A DNA stretch of 64,000 nucleotides from NCBI GenBank assembly GCA_025602905.1, contig JAHLKI010000051.1:31408-95407 (forward strand), written 5' to 3'. This DNA is from Phlyctochytrium arcticum (lineage: Eukaryota; Chytridiomycota; Chytridiomycetes; Chytridiales; Chytridiaceae). The notes beneath the pieces were generated by a model, which saw only the letters and a program-made list of their open reading frames with translations, was not told where the DNA came from and ran no database searches. Below are positions 1 through 11,090 of this stretch, piece by piece. How positions within the stretch are numbered: position 1 is the stretch's first letter; every line of letters begins with the position of its first letter. The position numbers and the translations under genes were made by a program.

Positions 1-30
1 TGTATGGTATGGTGGTGCTTGCCCATGCAC

Positions 31-1801
31 TTAGTTGTTGACACGAGTGTAACGCAAGTAGACTGGCTTGACCGGCTTTTGCGTGTGAATGTTGTTCCGG
101 TTAGGTTGAGGGAGCGTATTCATGGGTTTGAGATTGCCCTGCGCATCCGATGTCGCAAACGAGTAGGTAGCCAACGCCATGGCACAAATGATCTTCATTT
201 CCAACTTGGCGAACCGGATGCCGAGGCAGGGGTGACGGCCGGCGCCCCATCCGAGAAAGGAAAAGGCTTCACCGTTCTTGTCTTCAGCACGGGGCTCGTC
301 AAACCGCTCGGGGTCAAACTCGTAGGGGTTCTTGAAGGTCTTTTCGCTCAAATGGGCACCACCTAATGGTTGTATTCGAGTCAGTACCGGTATCGATCAG
401 TTACGAAGTAATTGCACGTACCCAAGGAAACTGTGATGAAGGAACCCACAGGAATCTCATAGCCTTCAACAACGTATCCAGGCCGCATCACGCGCCGGAG
501 AGCTCCACCCGACACCGTCATTCGCAAAACCTCCCGCAGACATTTCTCGAGCACCGGCATATGATTTTCCCACGCGTCCAAGGGGAGTCGGCCGAGCTCT
601 TCGTGCATGTTGCCGATAGGGTGCGAGGCATCGTCATTGTGGTTAAATTTGGTGATGAGTTGGCGGAGTTCTTGCTCGATGCGTTCGCGCCAGATGGGCT
701 TGTGGGCCATTTGGAGTAGCAGCCAGGCCGAGTTGATACCAGTGTTGATAATGCCTATATGGCATGAGAGTGTCAGGGACCGTGTGCATGATAAACAGAA
801 ATGGTTACATACCAGCAAAGAGACCTCCCATGATGAATTGAACAATGTCCATGTTGGAATCACCCGAGTCAATGAGGAACTGGAGCGCATCGTCATGGTC
901 CTTGCGCTCTGACGCGCGGCGCTGCTCTACAATGGTAATAATATCGGTAAACATTTCCCTGCTAGCTGCCTCATGTCGCTTTTTGGCTGGCGACGGAAAC
1001 CACGGGAAGAGAACAGGCAAAACCGCGGATCCACCCTCTAAATCCCAGTAAAGTTCAGTCAACCGCTGCAATTTTGCCTCATCTTCCACAATCTCATGGC
1101 ACGCAATCATGCGGGATGTCAAGTGAAAGACGAGTTTGTAGACATCAACAAATGGGTCAATGACTCCACTGTCGCCCCAGGCAGCCATCATACGTTGGAC
1201 GTCCTGGATGAGCACCGGCAGGCCACCGGCCATTCGCTCCTTTTTGCCGACCAGGGCCGTGAGCCGTTTGTTGAAATGGCTCATGTGTTCGACTTTTTCG
1301 TCCGTAAACTTTTGCTCGACGATGGGCACACCGCCGAATAGGACTTTGTAACCTTCCTGAAAGTTGAGTTGGGCATGGTTATTGAAGAAAGATAGGCGGT
1401 TCTCGGTGCCCGTCAAACAGAATACACGGTGCTATCATTTGTTTATCGACATTTTAGTTTGACCGGGGGCAGTGATCTCTCGACAAGGTAAAACTGACCT
1501 GCAGCAGATTAAACTCGAAAATACTTCCAAACTTTGCAGCATTCTCGGTCAAAAAGTCGTAGCGACGACTAAAAAAATCCGTGGACCCCACAAATGGGTA
1601 TCCCGACACTTTGGGCGGTCCTGATTTCTGCTGGATCTGCACGGCTGCCAGAATCGCTAGGCCGGCCGCCCCGATTGCCACAGTGACAATGGTCACGCCG
1701 TGGATGAGAAGCGCAAATGCGGAAAAGAAGAGACAAATGTATCCGGCTTCGATGGCAAACGGTCGCCCGGCGACAGTGGTCAGGGCTGATGAGACGGCCA
1801 T
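31..1801 (-). CDS. Cytochrome P450 monooxygenase, complete, 4 exons
   Basis: Heme-thiolate monooxygenase, probably ER-anchored, substrate unknown. Exons 1801-1499, 1431-813, 754-422 and 362-31 join in frame to 528 aa. A hydrophobic N-terminal anchor lies at about residues 20-55. The I-helix reads AGIINTG near residue 306, with Asn where an acidic residue is usual before the conserved Thr. The ExxR motif is E381-R384, a PERF motif is at 436-439, and the heme loop FLGWGAGRHPCLG places the cysteine ligand at C464. The overall look recalls the CYP51/CYP7 side of the superfamily, but I cannot assign a family. I chose the ATG at 1801 because an in-frame ATG at 1873 lies only about 35 nt from a TATA box. 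No redox partner gene is adjacent. Confidence 0.9.
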
Positions 1802-1907
1802 ATTTTGTCGTAACTGGGGAGGTTCTCGTTTCTTCGCGATGACTTTTGTATAATGAGGAACTGGCTCAAACAAAACTGCAGGGAGGAAAAATCCGTCCCC
1901 CCCGTCC

Positions 1908-1915
1908 CTTTTATA
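1908..1915 (-). promoter_or_regulatory. TATA box of the P450 gene
   Basis: On the minus strand this reads TATAAAAG, about 107 nt upstream of the chosen ATG at 1801. It would place transcription start at roughly 1880, close to the alternative in-frame ATG at 1873, which argues for the downstream start. Confidence 0.55.
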
Positions 1916-2947
1916 TCATTGGTCTTGGCTCAGTTTTGGCTGCCCACCCATCGTCATTATTGGCTCTGAATCCGTGGGGGCACCCAACGGCGGGGATGTT
2001 ACCGTATACGCTCGAGTAGACCTTGCCGCCTTTCGTCCCTCCATCGGAGTCCATCCACATACGAGTATTCCCTTGGCATCACAAATGAGACGCTATTTTT
2101 TGGCGCCAACATCTAGATATACTGTACATCTTTGATTCGAGTAAATAGCCCCAGGTCCAGACATACGAGACTATATTACGAGTATGAGTACTCGAGTAGT
2201 AAGGATTGACAGATTGCGAGATCTTTGGTGAAGCTATGGGTCTATAATACCCCGGGCCTGCCTTGGATATCCTGAACATCTCAAATTCTCCACAGTTTCC
2301 TAATCCCCTACACCAAAAATCCGTCGAGATCTGAACCTCATTCACAGCAATTTCGGAGTTCCGAAATTTCCACCTCATCACGAAACTTCAACCTGAAGCG
2401 GCACAGTCATAAAACGTCACGATGGTCGCGACAAACCCATCTTGACAGCCTTCGCGATTAGATTGAGACAGCATCCACTAGATCTGAAACAGAAGCGTTC
2501 GCAGAGGGTACACTCTTCCTGCTGGGTAGTGCTAGCCGGACTTATCAGGTAACGCACTACAATTCACGTTTTTCTGAGATCGCAAATCTCTAACTCCAAT
2601 TGACGTGGGCAGGATCCTACACTGAAGGCCGATCTTCATGAGAACCGGCAGCAGTCTGTGACGACCATGACTTCCTTTGGGGTAATGTTTGACGAGCTCA
2701 ACGCCCCACCTCCGAAAATGGACAGTGCATCTGAGGGGATCTTCAGACCCCGGGACACCCGCTGAGCAATAGTACCAATACGGAACTTTTTCCAGACCAG
2801 GGTAAGATCCAAAGATCATTAGACCCGCAAGTTGCTTCTTTCTTAGTTCAGAGATTGCAGGGGCCCTACGCTTAGTAGTGGAGCGTTAGTAGACGAGATG
2901 GGGCCATATTTCATCAGCTGTCAACCAGGTACAATATCTTTTCGAAG

Positions 2948-3577
2948 ATGGGTGTTTCCATTTTCCACCACCACTCTATTGGAGCGTCGGCGCAGAATTC
3001 GAGCCATCGCATTTGCTATCACCACGCAGTCATTCCTACTGTCAACCTCGTCATTGTCAGGCTCTCGCTCAGATGCATGCCCTCCCAACCAGTAGACGCT
3101 ATCGCAGAGTTCGACCTGCGACCCGGGAGGAGTTTGAAGAAATACATGATCCGCGAGCGCCTTGAGACGCGGGACCCCCGAGAAGCCATTCTAATCGAAC
3201 TCCGCCAGCTGACCTGTCGAGAACCTTCTCAGCCTATCTTGCCACCTTTAATAGGCTTACCGGAGAGCTAAGGACCACTACCACCGATCACCAACTTTGT
3301 GGGTGATATGACTATTGGCCAGCCTTACCACACCGGCTGCAGCATCTAGCAGCTGGATAAGGCGTACACCGACATCATATCAGCTTCCACCACCACCACC
3401 TCATCCACAACCATACCAGTTCTCGAAGAGAATCTGAAGTCGATGCGGCACCGCATGCCAGCGATGAGTGTCATTCACGCGTCCAACCAAGAATTTTACC
3501 TGCCCAAAAACTTTGCAAGCATGGACAAGGAATGGCAAATTGTGAGAGATGCCTATTGGAAAAACCTTCCGCAATAG
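2948..3577 (+). pseudogene. Possible decayed reading frame, unknown family
   Basis: One frame stays protein-like for about 210 codons but carries a TAA near 3269 and a TAG near 3349. The parts before, between and after the stops have mixed composition with charged and aromatic residues (for example NFASMDKEWQIVRDAYWKNL before the final TAG). I recognise no family. It may be a worn gene remnant or simply a chance open stretch. Confidence 0.25.
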
Positions 3578-3807
3578 CCGTTCAGCACTATCATCCAAGT
3601 CTATGCATTTTATTTGCACTGAAACAAGGAGGGCGGGTTGAAACTTTCCAAATCCCTTTACCCACCACACCAGGAGGCTATGACTGCCGCGGAACTTCTG
3701 CGTTTATCACCCATGCATTGAACCACAGTGGAATAGTAGTTACCCCAGTAGACACCGTCTTGCACACATCTAAAGAAGGGTTGACGTGTGCGCCCTTGAC
3801 CACGAGA

Positions 3808-3823
3808 GGGGGGGGGGGGGGGG
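3808..3823 (+). repeat. Run of 16 consecutive G
   Basis: An uninterrupted G16 tract, preceded by GAGA. It could form a G-quadruplex. Homopolymers of this length are also prone to assembly error, so the exact length is uncertain. Confidence 0.9.
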
Positions 3824-5410
3824 CGTATTGTTGACGACGACGCGAATTTTGTCCGGGGGACGACAAGGAAATGATCCGAAAATTGCTGAGGCCGGTAACG
3901 CCATGACGGTCAGGATTCCTTCATCATCATCAACCTCCCAAGCAATAATTACGTGCCACCGGTTTGTTATTTGTCGCTGACGCGTTACAAGTGTACGTTT
4001 GGCCCGGGGCTATTCCGTCCGGTGGTAGGCGACCAAAACCGAGCATCCCACATGGACTGTGCGGAAAGAAGGCGGTACAAAACGAATGCGGAGCAGCCAT
4101 GACTTGGCTTCACGGGCGTGGACAACCTCGGGAGGAGAATGTCGAATTGACTACAGGTAGGAACTATGAACAGATGCCATTGAAATCTTTAGTCTGATAC
4201 TGACGATATTTGTTGATAGTGCCGACCAGCACCAACAGGCGGCGGCAGCTCTTTCTACTTTTGTTGGATGTCGGCTTCTTTTGTCTCGGTTCAGTTTAGA
4301 GTAATGGCCCTTGTACATTTATAACTTTTGTCTTGTGAGTCAATTTTCAAGGAAGCATGATGATATTTTGCTGCCTTTGGAGTTTTCGAAATATGCGACA
4401 AAGTCCTACTACTCTGCTGGGTATGCATAGCTAAAGAGAACCCCCCTTGATCCCCGGAGTTCTTGCATCTTTTTTCCCTCCTCATCCGTCTGAAAAACTA
4501 CAGAGTTTTTTAATCCTCATCAATCCTCCCACGGGCCTTCCTTTGGCATTTGACGGTGCTGTTATGATGGGCATCATAGCCGCGTAAAATTCATACTTTG
4601 CGGAATCGCAGTATTCAGAAATTATATTCTGAAGCTGATCAACTACTTATGAGTATTGGGAGGATATTTGCTGCTTTCAAGGAAGACAGGAAGGAAGCAG
4701 GGAAGGAAGAATGTAAATCCAAGTGGCAAGCTTGTCAATTTACAAGTGTCGGAGTTCTTCCAGGAGTTCTTCGGAGTAGTATATATACGGAGCCGGTTTA
4801 CCCGCAATTGACCACCCTCACTACCCTCCCTCGAACCGCCCTCCATGTCACATCTTTGCTGCGCCACTCTCACGTAATCGTAGAGTCCGATGGAGGGAAT
4901 GCCGTCAGATGCAACGATTTTTTTATGTGCCATTTTTTTGTCCCTTTTCGGATTATGTTGGGATTATTTTTTGCGCACCAACCAATGGAGTGCGATACAA
5001 AATAATACGTTTGATACTTGAAAATCATCGAGTGTTATGAAGAGCGTCTCTCCATGATTTCAAAAAATTTCAAAATTTTACAAAACTGAATTCATGGAGC
5101 AAGCCAGCGAAAAACGGTCATTCTAAATGTGCCAAAATGCCAAAGTGTGAAAAGGAGGTGTTTTTAGGCAATAAACACCTGTTTTATACTGAGAATTCGC
5201 TTAATCAACATAAAACATGACAAAATCGGACAAAACCATGCTGAAATCGACGACTTCAACTTTACAAAGATGATCTGAAAGATGATCCTGAGAAATTCAG
5301 GCAAGCATGTCACTGATACCAGAAAAGCCATAAGTACCGTCAATGTCGGAGTCAGAGTCTGAGTCGGAGTCTTCGACTCTTCGTTCTCAAAAATTTCAAC
5401 CACTACAAGA

Positions 5411-6085
5411 ATGGCACCAATTACTGACATAGGAGACCTGGAAATCGTACAGCTTAATCACACCAGCTGTAGTCTGGAAAGGGCAGAAACAGCCTTTAGT
5501 GACATTCTGTCTATATTTTCTTCCTCGTCGCTTCACCCTCTGCGGAGTCTGCCTGCTTCACACACCGAAACGCAAAGGAAGCGGCCGTCAAGAACTGTTG
5601 CCTTGGTGGACATATGGGACGGTACCCTGCGACTTGCCCCGATGACAACATGGGGTGGCCGACTCATTGACGACGACGACACCTTTCTTCCGGGTGAATT
5701 CCGGCCCAACGTCTTCTTTCCGGTTGTAGACGACCATAAACGGATTTCTTGTTTAGATGACACGGGGTTTGCCCGATATGAGATGGAATCAGACGCAGCT
5801 ACGACTTGGCTGAGAAGGCGTGGGCAGACGGAGGATGATAGCCTGGACAAGCAGCCAATACAAGCAGTTGAGTTTGAGTCTGGGTCTGAGTCTGAGTCTG
5901 ACGGTGGGGACAGCTGGGATTTCGTCAAGGCGCTCATAGACGCTGCAGTAAGAAAGACAAGGCCCAGCCATGACGGGGCGAGGATAGAGCGCTGGAGAAT
6001 GGCTGTCGGCAACACTCATCTTGAGCAAAAATTAAGATTCTGGGGGCAGAGGCTTCTGCAGCGAAAGCGTGTGACAAACAAATGA
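5411..6085 (+). CDS. Hypothetical acidic protein, 224 aa
   Basis: Single-exon ORF starting at ATG 5411 and ending at TGA 6085. I recognise no family. It has a serine-rich N-terminal third, a run of four Asp near residue 90, an acidic Ser/Glu patch (SGSESESDGGD) near residue 160, and a basic C-terminus rich in Arg and Lys. No signal peptide or membrane segment is visible. The acidic patch DNA resembles a GAGTCTGAGTC-type stretch at about 5340-5375, just upstream of the start. No intron is needed, unlike most genes here, so it could be a chance ORF, though its length and composition make it worth keeping. Confidence 0.5.
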   Translation: MAPITDIGDLEIVQLNHTSCSLERAETAFSDILSIFSSSSLHPLRSLPASHTETQRKRPSRTVALVDIWDGTLRLAPMTTWGGRLIDDDDTFLPGEFRPNVFFPVVDDHKRISCLDDTGFARYEMESDAATTWLRRRGQTEDDSLDKQPIQAVEFESGSESESDGGDSWDFVKALIDAAVRKTRPSHDGARIERWRMAVGNTHLEQKLRFWGQRLLQRKRVTNK

Positions 6086-6302
6086 CTGGATGAATTTTTT
6101 CGGAAACCATCAAGTATCTTGTTGTAATTTTTGAAAATTTCTCCCAGTCAATACTTTTTCATAGGTAAATGAGTATAGCCACTGTGCGGTTCATCAAAAT
6201 ATTGTGTTTGTATGTACAGTAATGACGAAATTGTCTGCATCGCAATACAGACTTGCTTATATATGATACAACCAAAAATCTGTCCAAACAGTGTAACTGG
6301 CT

Positions 6303-8282
6303 TCATGGCAAAGCTCGAGATATATTACTCCCTACTTGCTGCTGCTCCTCCATAGCCCTTGTCGGCGCCGTGGTCATCACAACCTCCTCCATCAGATCCA
6401 CTTTGGGAGGTTTATTGAAATAAAATTTCAAGAATAACCTCGAGATAAAATTCGAGCCTTGTGTATCTTTTGTTGTAGTCGGCCCTCTCACTGAATTTTT
6501 TTCCGTGGGGTAGCTTTGGATTCGACCATGCTCGTCGGTTTGGTGGTATGTGGTGACATCGTCCCAGCATCGACCGGCAACTTCGATCATGACCCTGAGT
6601 TTGGCGCGGCGGTCGGCGAGTGAGCGGTTTCTCGCTATCGAGTTTTGGAATGCCTATATTCAAGGTTAAAAGGAAATTTGGGTTTTGATCCACGGGTGAC
6701 GATACCTCATTGGATACAACGGGAAGTCCTAGTGCGGCATACTCTTCCATATCAGGTAGAGGCGGCTCTTTGGCCTTGCGCTTCAGAACATTCAGACGGC
6801 AAAACGAGTCTAGGGATAAGGTGATTGCATTACGCATCTAAATCATGCATTAGGAGAGTTATGAACTTTGTTGGGAGTGAAGTGAGGCGTTACCGCTACA
6901 AGGGTGAGTTGATCTGGTCGTTTTTCCGGTGGGACTCCCCAGAAAAGAATGGTTAGGACTTCATCCAGTGCAGCAATCCGGGGGGGTGCAAAGGACATGT
7001 CCTCCAGATTATGAATGTTAAAGAGAAGGGGGTAGACATTATGTTTTTGGGCTTCACCGCATAGGGCCTGTATGTAATCATTCAATATATCGTGTAGAGG
7101 AGAAATTGTATGATTGGGAGAGGACGTACTTGGAGTTGACCGACGAGGAGCATGTCTAGACCTTTAAAGGTTTCACCGTCCCATGATGCTTTCAGGATGT
7201 CTTTTGGTGTACCGCCCATCCAACTCAACTATACAAAACAACGTGAGAGTTGAGCCAAAGACGACGCGGTGGGAGATGTGATTACCTTTGTTGCCAACGC
7301 ACGGGATGCTAGAGATCAAAGAATGAGGGTACTGGGGTATGTGGATGCTGCAATAGCAAACTTACACGATGAGGCCTCGACAGCTAAGAAAACGTATGTG
7401 GATGCAAGAGAAACCATTAGATAGCCGATGCCAGCACAGACATCCGTGAGTAGTTGGCTATACGGCATTCACAAAATTCAGGATGTTGTTGAACAGTGTA
7501 AGTGAAGAGGGATAGGAACGTACAAAATGAGAATATCGGGGTTGGGCCGGAAATCGCCCATTCCCACGCTGCGCAGTACCAGGTTAGTCATCATAGACTA
7601 TAGCACTCTGATACAACTTACGTGAAGAGGCAGAATCCCGTGAAATAAATGACTTCGCCGACCGTAGCATTGCGTCCATCGGCGTCATTCAGGATGGCAT
7701 TCTCTTGCCACGTAAAGAGAAAGGAGAACCCCATCCACAGCAAGATGAACCACATGATGATGGTCAAGACTGTAATGCACGAACGATATGAGATTGCTTG
7801 AAGCGTGGTGGTTGACAAGGAAAAAAGAGCGAACCAAGAGTCAAGAGACCAAACACTCTCATCAAATGGTGGGCCAGTAGCCGCCAGCGGCAAAACCTGT
7901 TGACCATATGGCTCAACCCAGTCATGGCTATCTCTTGGTGAGTATTCCCAGTTCAGAGCCAAGAATGTCATCCATCTTCATACCGCGGGTCAACAGTTTG
8001 GTCAATGGTCCGGTCCTGTAATTCGAACGAAGGATAAACAAAAAAATGTTTTGCTAGATCCATATTGGACACACACGCACCGGTGGATGGAGAGTGTCGT
8101 GTAGAATACATCGTGCAAAGTTAATATCTAGCATCTTGGTCAAAAACCTCCTATTTCTCGCTCTACAAAAGCCATTCTTCCTTACAATGATGAATACGCC
8201 AATGAGACCTATACCGTGAAAAGAATGAAAATAGACCCAGAGTAAAGTGAATACACTCCAACTCACCCGTTATAATGGACAT
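6303..8282 (-). CDS. Potassium channel, bacterial-type two-TM pore family, 13 exons
   Basis: Predicted K+ channel subunit, 406 aa, read by splicing exons 8282-8267, 8208-8186, 8127-8081, 8015-7984, 7927-7850, 7769-7622, 7568-7524, 7457-7366, 7306-7284, 7228-7130, 7067-6894, 6837-6706 and 6653-6303; all phases agree. It starts with a hydrophobic segment (MSIITGLIGVFIIILTL) followed by DVFYTTLS. A second membrane segment precedes a pore loop with selectivity filter TVGMGDF, then a third membrane segment. After that comes a cytosolic helical region with the signature LGGTP-like SWMGGTPKDIL. This order matches channel proteins annotated from bacteria as two-pore-domain or Ion_trans_2 family. It is not the fungal TOK type, which has eight segments and two pores. 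The filter has Met where Tyr or Phe is usual. Confidence 0.85.
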
Positions 8283-8675
8283 AGTTAAAGTAATAAATGT
8301 CGTCAAGCAAAAAGTCACCTAATAGAATTCACTTTTTCCATTGGCACAAAATGTCACCAAAATGCCGCTGAATTTTCCATCAAATTTCGAAGGATCGGAG
8401 CTCATGATGTCACACCTTTTGTGGACTTTTTGGACTTTTTGGAATCTTGGATTCTTGGATTCTGGAGATGGAAATTTGGACCAGGGATCTCGAGCATTTT
8501 ATAAAGACCAAACGTAGATTTACTAGACGGGCATGTCATGAGTTTAACGAGTGCTCTATTCTGGCGGGAGGGGAGATGGAGGCGGGGGTTAATGGCAGTT
8601 TCAAGGTTGCGATCTGGAACCAATTTTAGATCTCTTTTTTATTCGAAAGGCAGTGCATAGTACAAAGCAAGGCTG
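8283..8675. other. Intergenic, nothing recognised
   Basis: Spacer between the channel gene start and the 3' end of the minus-strand remnant at 8676. It has a short repeated GGATTCTTGGATTC-like stretch near 8445-8465. No promoter motif stands out. Confidence 0.5.
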
Positions 8676-9356
8676 TCAAAGGATAACTACATTGAAATCT
8701 AGAACGTGTAGCAAAATTCGCAGCAAGCTTTGAAGTTCAGGCCCTCTTAATGAAAGTAATCCGTCAGTCAGAGATCGTAACCATTGCCCCGGCATCAGCA
8801 GCGCAAAGGTTTTCATTCCGCCCGCATTACTGGCTGGGACATCCAAGTACTGGGCCAGCCGGAGTTTTGCCCCATCGATGGCTTCAGACATGATTTTGGT
8901 GCCGTCTTCGACAGCGTGAAGAGAGTCTTTGGCGCACCGCCCTGTGGTGCCACCACTAGATCTCAGAGTACAGAAACTCGCTCTGGTCAAAAATCGCGTA
9001 CCCGATCACGTCCACATTAAAGGTGACAACCTTGGTGGAAAGGGGCGCTGACGTTCTCTGCAAGTCCTTGGTTGCTTGGGATTGCTTTTCAATCCACTCA
9101 AATCTCATGGTTCCGAATGTTTGGTCAAAATGGTTGAGCAGAGGCCCAAAGCGGGTCACCAGCAACTTCCGTTCGGTGCAAGACGGCAATGGAGTGTATC
9201 GGATCGCACTCCAAAAGTCGTACAGTACGGCCTTTGCGAAGTGCAGGCCTCTGTCCTGGCACTGCTCGGTGGCAAAGACTGTAGCAGCGTCCTCCAATTC
9301 CGCGGGTGTTTCCACCTTGAAAAATTCCTGGATTTGGCCGAGTACCGCTAGCTAAC
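8676..9356 (-). pseudogene. Frameshifted gene remnant, unknown fungal family
   Basis: Two minus-strand frames abut: the first (about 9356-8956) runs through FNVDVIGYAIFDQSEFLYSE and stops; the second (about 8990-8676) takes over at SSGGTTGRCAKDSLHAVEDG and runs to a clean stop. Reading across needs a one-base shift near 8960-8985, and there is no room for an intron. Joined, it looks like one soluble alpha/beta domain of over 200 aa. An acceptor AG at about 9357 and a donor near 9421 suggest an upstream exon, but I could not extend it with confidence. From memory it resembles lineage-specific families expanded in Mucoromycota and chytrids; no function is claimed. Confidence 0.55.
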
Positions 9357-9653
9357 ATTCCACCCTGCTTGCCACATTTGTAGTAGATATTTGAATGTAA
9401 CAAAGTCAATAGTTTTATATTTACCTTGCCCTAATAGAAAAATTGCACCGAAGCAACCGGGTCAGCTTCCACGAGAAGGAATGTGCAAGTAGTTCCGAAC
9501 GAATTAAACGAGCATACAAGAATTCCCTCTTTTCTTCCTACGTTTCTATGTGACACTCGTTTTACTCCGTTGCCTACCATCCGGATGCGGTGACAACATC
9601 AACGGCCTGTCGGGACGTGCGGGCTCGGGCTCGAACTTCCACGCGCATCCCGC

Positions 9654-10513
9654 CTAAATTGAGGTGTCGCGGACATACTTGGCGATATAGACTTCCAACG
9701 CAGCCAAATGACATTTGTTGGGGGAGCGATGGATTGCTCTCCCCTGTAAAAAGACATCAGCCAGAGTTAAACGCCGACAACGTTTGCTTGACTTACCAGA
9801 AGCGCGGCCCTCTCTTTGGCCTGAATCGTGACATGGGGTGGAAGGAAAAGAGACGACGGGCAAACTCGTGGAGGTTGAGGTTGATGATGACCCCAGCATC
9901 AGCGACGTTTTTGCCTTGGAGATATATCATGCCAGGTGAATTAGGATCTTATTCTGATGAAAAGACACTGTCTCATCGTACCCTGCGTTTCAAGACGGAC
10001 CGCAGCTCCACAATCACAGACTTCATGTGGGAGATGAACGGGTCATAGAGGGGAGTGCCATTGCTGACGGGTTTGTCGGCGGCGACGACGGTCAATGCCG
10101 CATGGACCATCAGCTCCGACGTATATGACGTCGTATACGGATCGAAAACAATGGCCTTTGCAATCTTCCGCGCCTTCTTCTTCAGGGCGGACGTGAGTTC
10201 GGGGGCAGGTCGGGTTAGAGCAAGTTGCAGTTGGAGAACAATGCCGCTCGTTGGATGGCCGGACCTCGAAGTCCGCCAATGCCTATATCATCAAGCTCTC
10301 AGTTAGTTATCAGTACCTAAAAAAGTCTCACTCCACGAGACTCACCTCTAAAACAACTGCACACTTGCGCGGTTGGTACGCCCTGTGGCGGGTGAATCCC
10401 CAACGTCGTTGGCAATATGCCTCGAGGTTGGGGGCCTCAGACAAGTAAGTCTTGTCGTCAATAATGGCTCTAACCGTCATGACGTGCCGTTCGAATTCGG
10501 CTTGCGATGACAT
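9654..10513 (-). pseudogene. Decayed multi-exon gene with a phage-like helical domain
   Basis: The first exon (ATG at 10513) encodes MSSQAEFERHVMTVRAIIDD, then a segment EAYCQRRWGFTRHRAYQ. After an intron (donor GTGAGT near 10338, acceptor near 10280) comes ALADFEVRPSNERH. That order resembles the helical domain found next to bacterial and phage DNA methyltransferases (FExYCxxRWxxxRxxAY ... PxNE). Coherent coding then continues in another frame (KKKARKIAKAIVFDPY, ELMVHAALTVVAADKP) and shifts again near 9865, before ending NKCHLAALEVYIAKYVRDTS and stop at 9654. At least two frame changes make this a probable pseudogene or a badly assembled locus. No methyltransferase motif was seen. Confidence 0.45.
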
Positions 10514-10534
10514 CTTTGCGAAGAAGGGTTAGGC

Positions 10535-11073
10535 TCATTTTGACGAGCCCGGCTCTCCGCGGCCTCGTTTAAGATCTCGGTCGCCAACCTCTCGATATTT
10601 TCCGTAATGATGACAATCATTGGGGCTGAGTCTGCGGGTGGCTTTATAAACGGAGTTGCGGTTGCTGAAGAACTTGCGGTCCGCAGGACCGCTTCTCCAT
10701 GCCACGCCATGATGCCTCTGCATCAACCGCACGGAGGGCTGCCCGTCGCGGCCCTCATCGCACTCCTGCCAGACCTGCGTGCACACGTGTGGTGAGTTAT
10801 GGGGGCATGAATGTGCATTAACGGTTGCATGCATACCTCCGCGACGGTCTTCAGAGTGCGATCCATTCTTAAGCCGTCAATGGCGGGAGGAGTAGTGGTG
10901 GTGCTCTCATGATGAACTTGTCCAACCGGCGATTGTTGGATGGCGGGGCACGGAGACCTTTGAGTGGCAGGTCCTTGATCTTCGCAATCTGTCTGGGGGC
11001 AGACTCTCCTGGCATCAGGACGTTTTTCGAACCAGGTCAGATTCGAAGAGGTGGTCGTAGAAAAAAGTAGCAT
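10535..11073 (-). CDS. GCR1_C-domain DNA-binding protein
   Basis: Two exons (about 11073-10839 and 10787-10535), joined through donor GTATGC and acceptor GCAG. Across the junction the protein reads MDRTLKTVAEVWQECDEG, then a Gln-Pro-Ser-Val stretch, a Trp-Arg segment, and FFSNRNSVYKA. This is the pattern of the GCR1_C domain (TVxxxWxEWxEGxxGxPSVxxLxxxxGxxWRxxxxxxxFYSxRxxI), known from yeast Gcr1 and from fungal transposon-linked proteins such as Cryptons. The C-terminus is basic. The true 5' end is unclear; the stretch to about 11325 on the same strand (with KDMGKIMVVFKKGQ) may belong to it. I saw no tyrosine recombinase beside it. Confidence 0.6.
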
Positions 11074-11090
11074 AGCGTAAATTCTTGGTC

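Larger units (their letters stand above)
1916..5410. other. Gene-poor stretch
   Basis: About 3.5 kb without a gene I can support. It is AT-rich in places and has short ORFs on both strands with no recognisable motif. It contains one possibly decayed reading frame (2948-3577) and a 16-G run (3808-3823). No tRNA or rRNA was noticed by eye. Confidence 0.6.

Noticed and set aside
3401..3670. Minus-strand 89-aa ORF
   Set aside because: Opposite a more protein-like plus frame (2948-3577); no supporting motif either way.
5164..5430. Minus-strand ORF of 88 aa with a hydrophobic end
   Set aside because: Overlaps the upstream GAGTCTGAGTC repeat and the 5' end of the 224-aa gene; no family or start signal.
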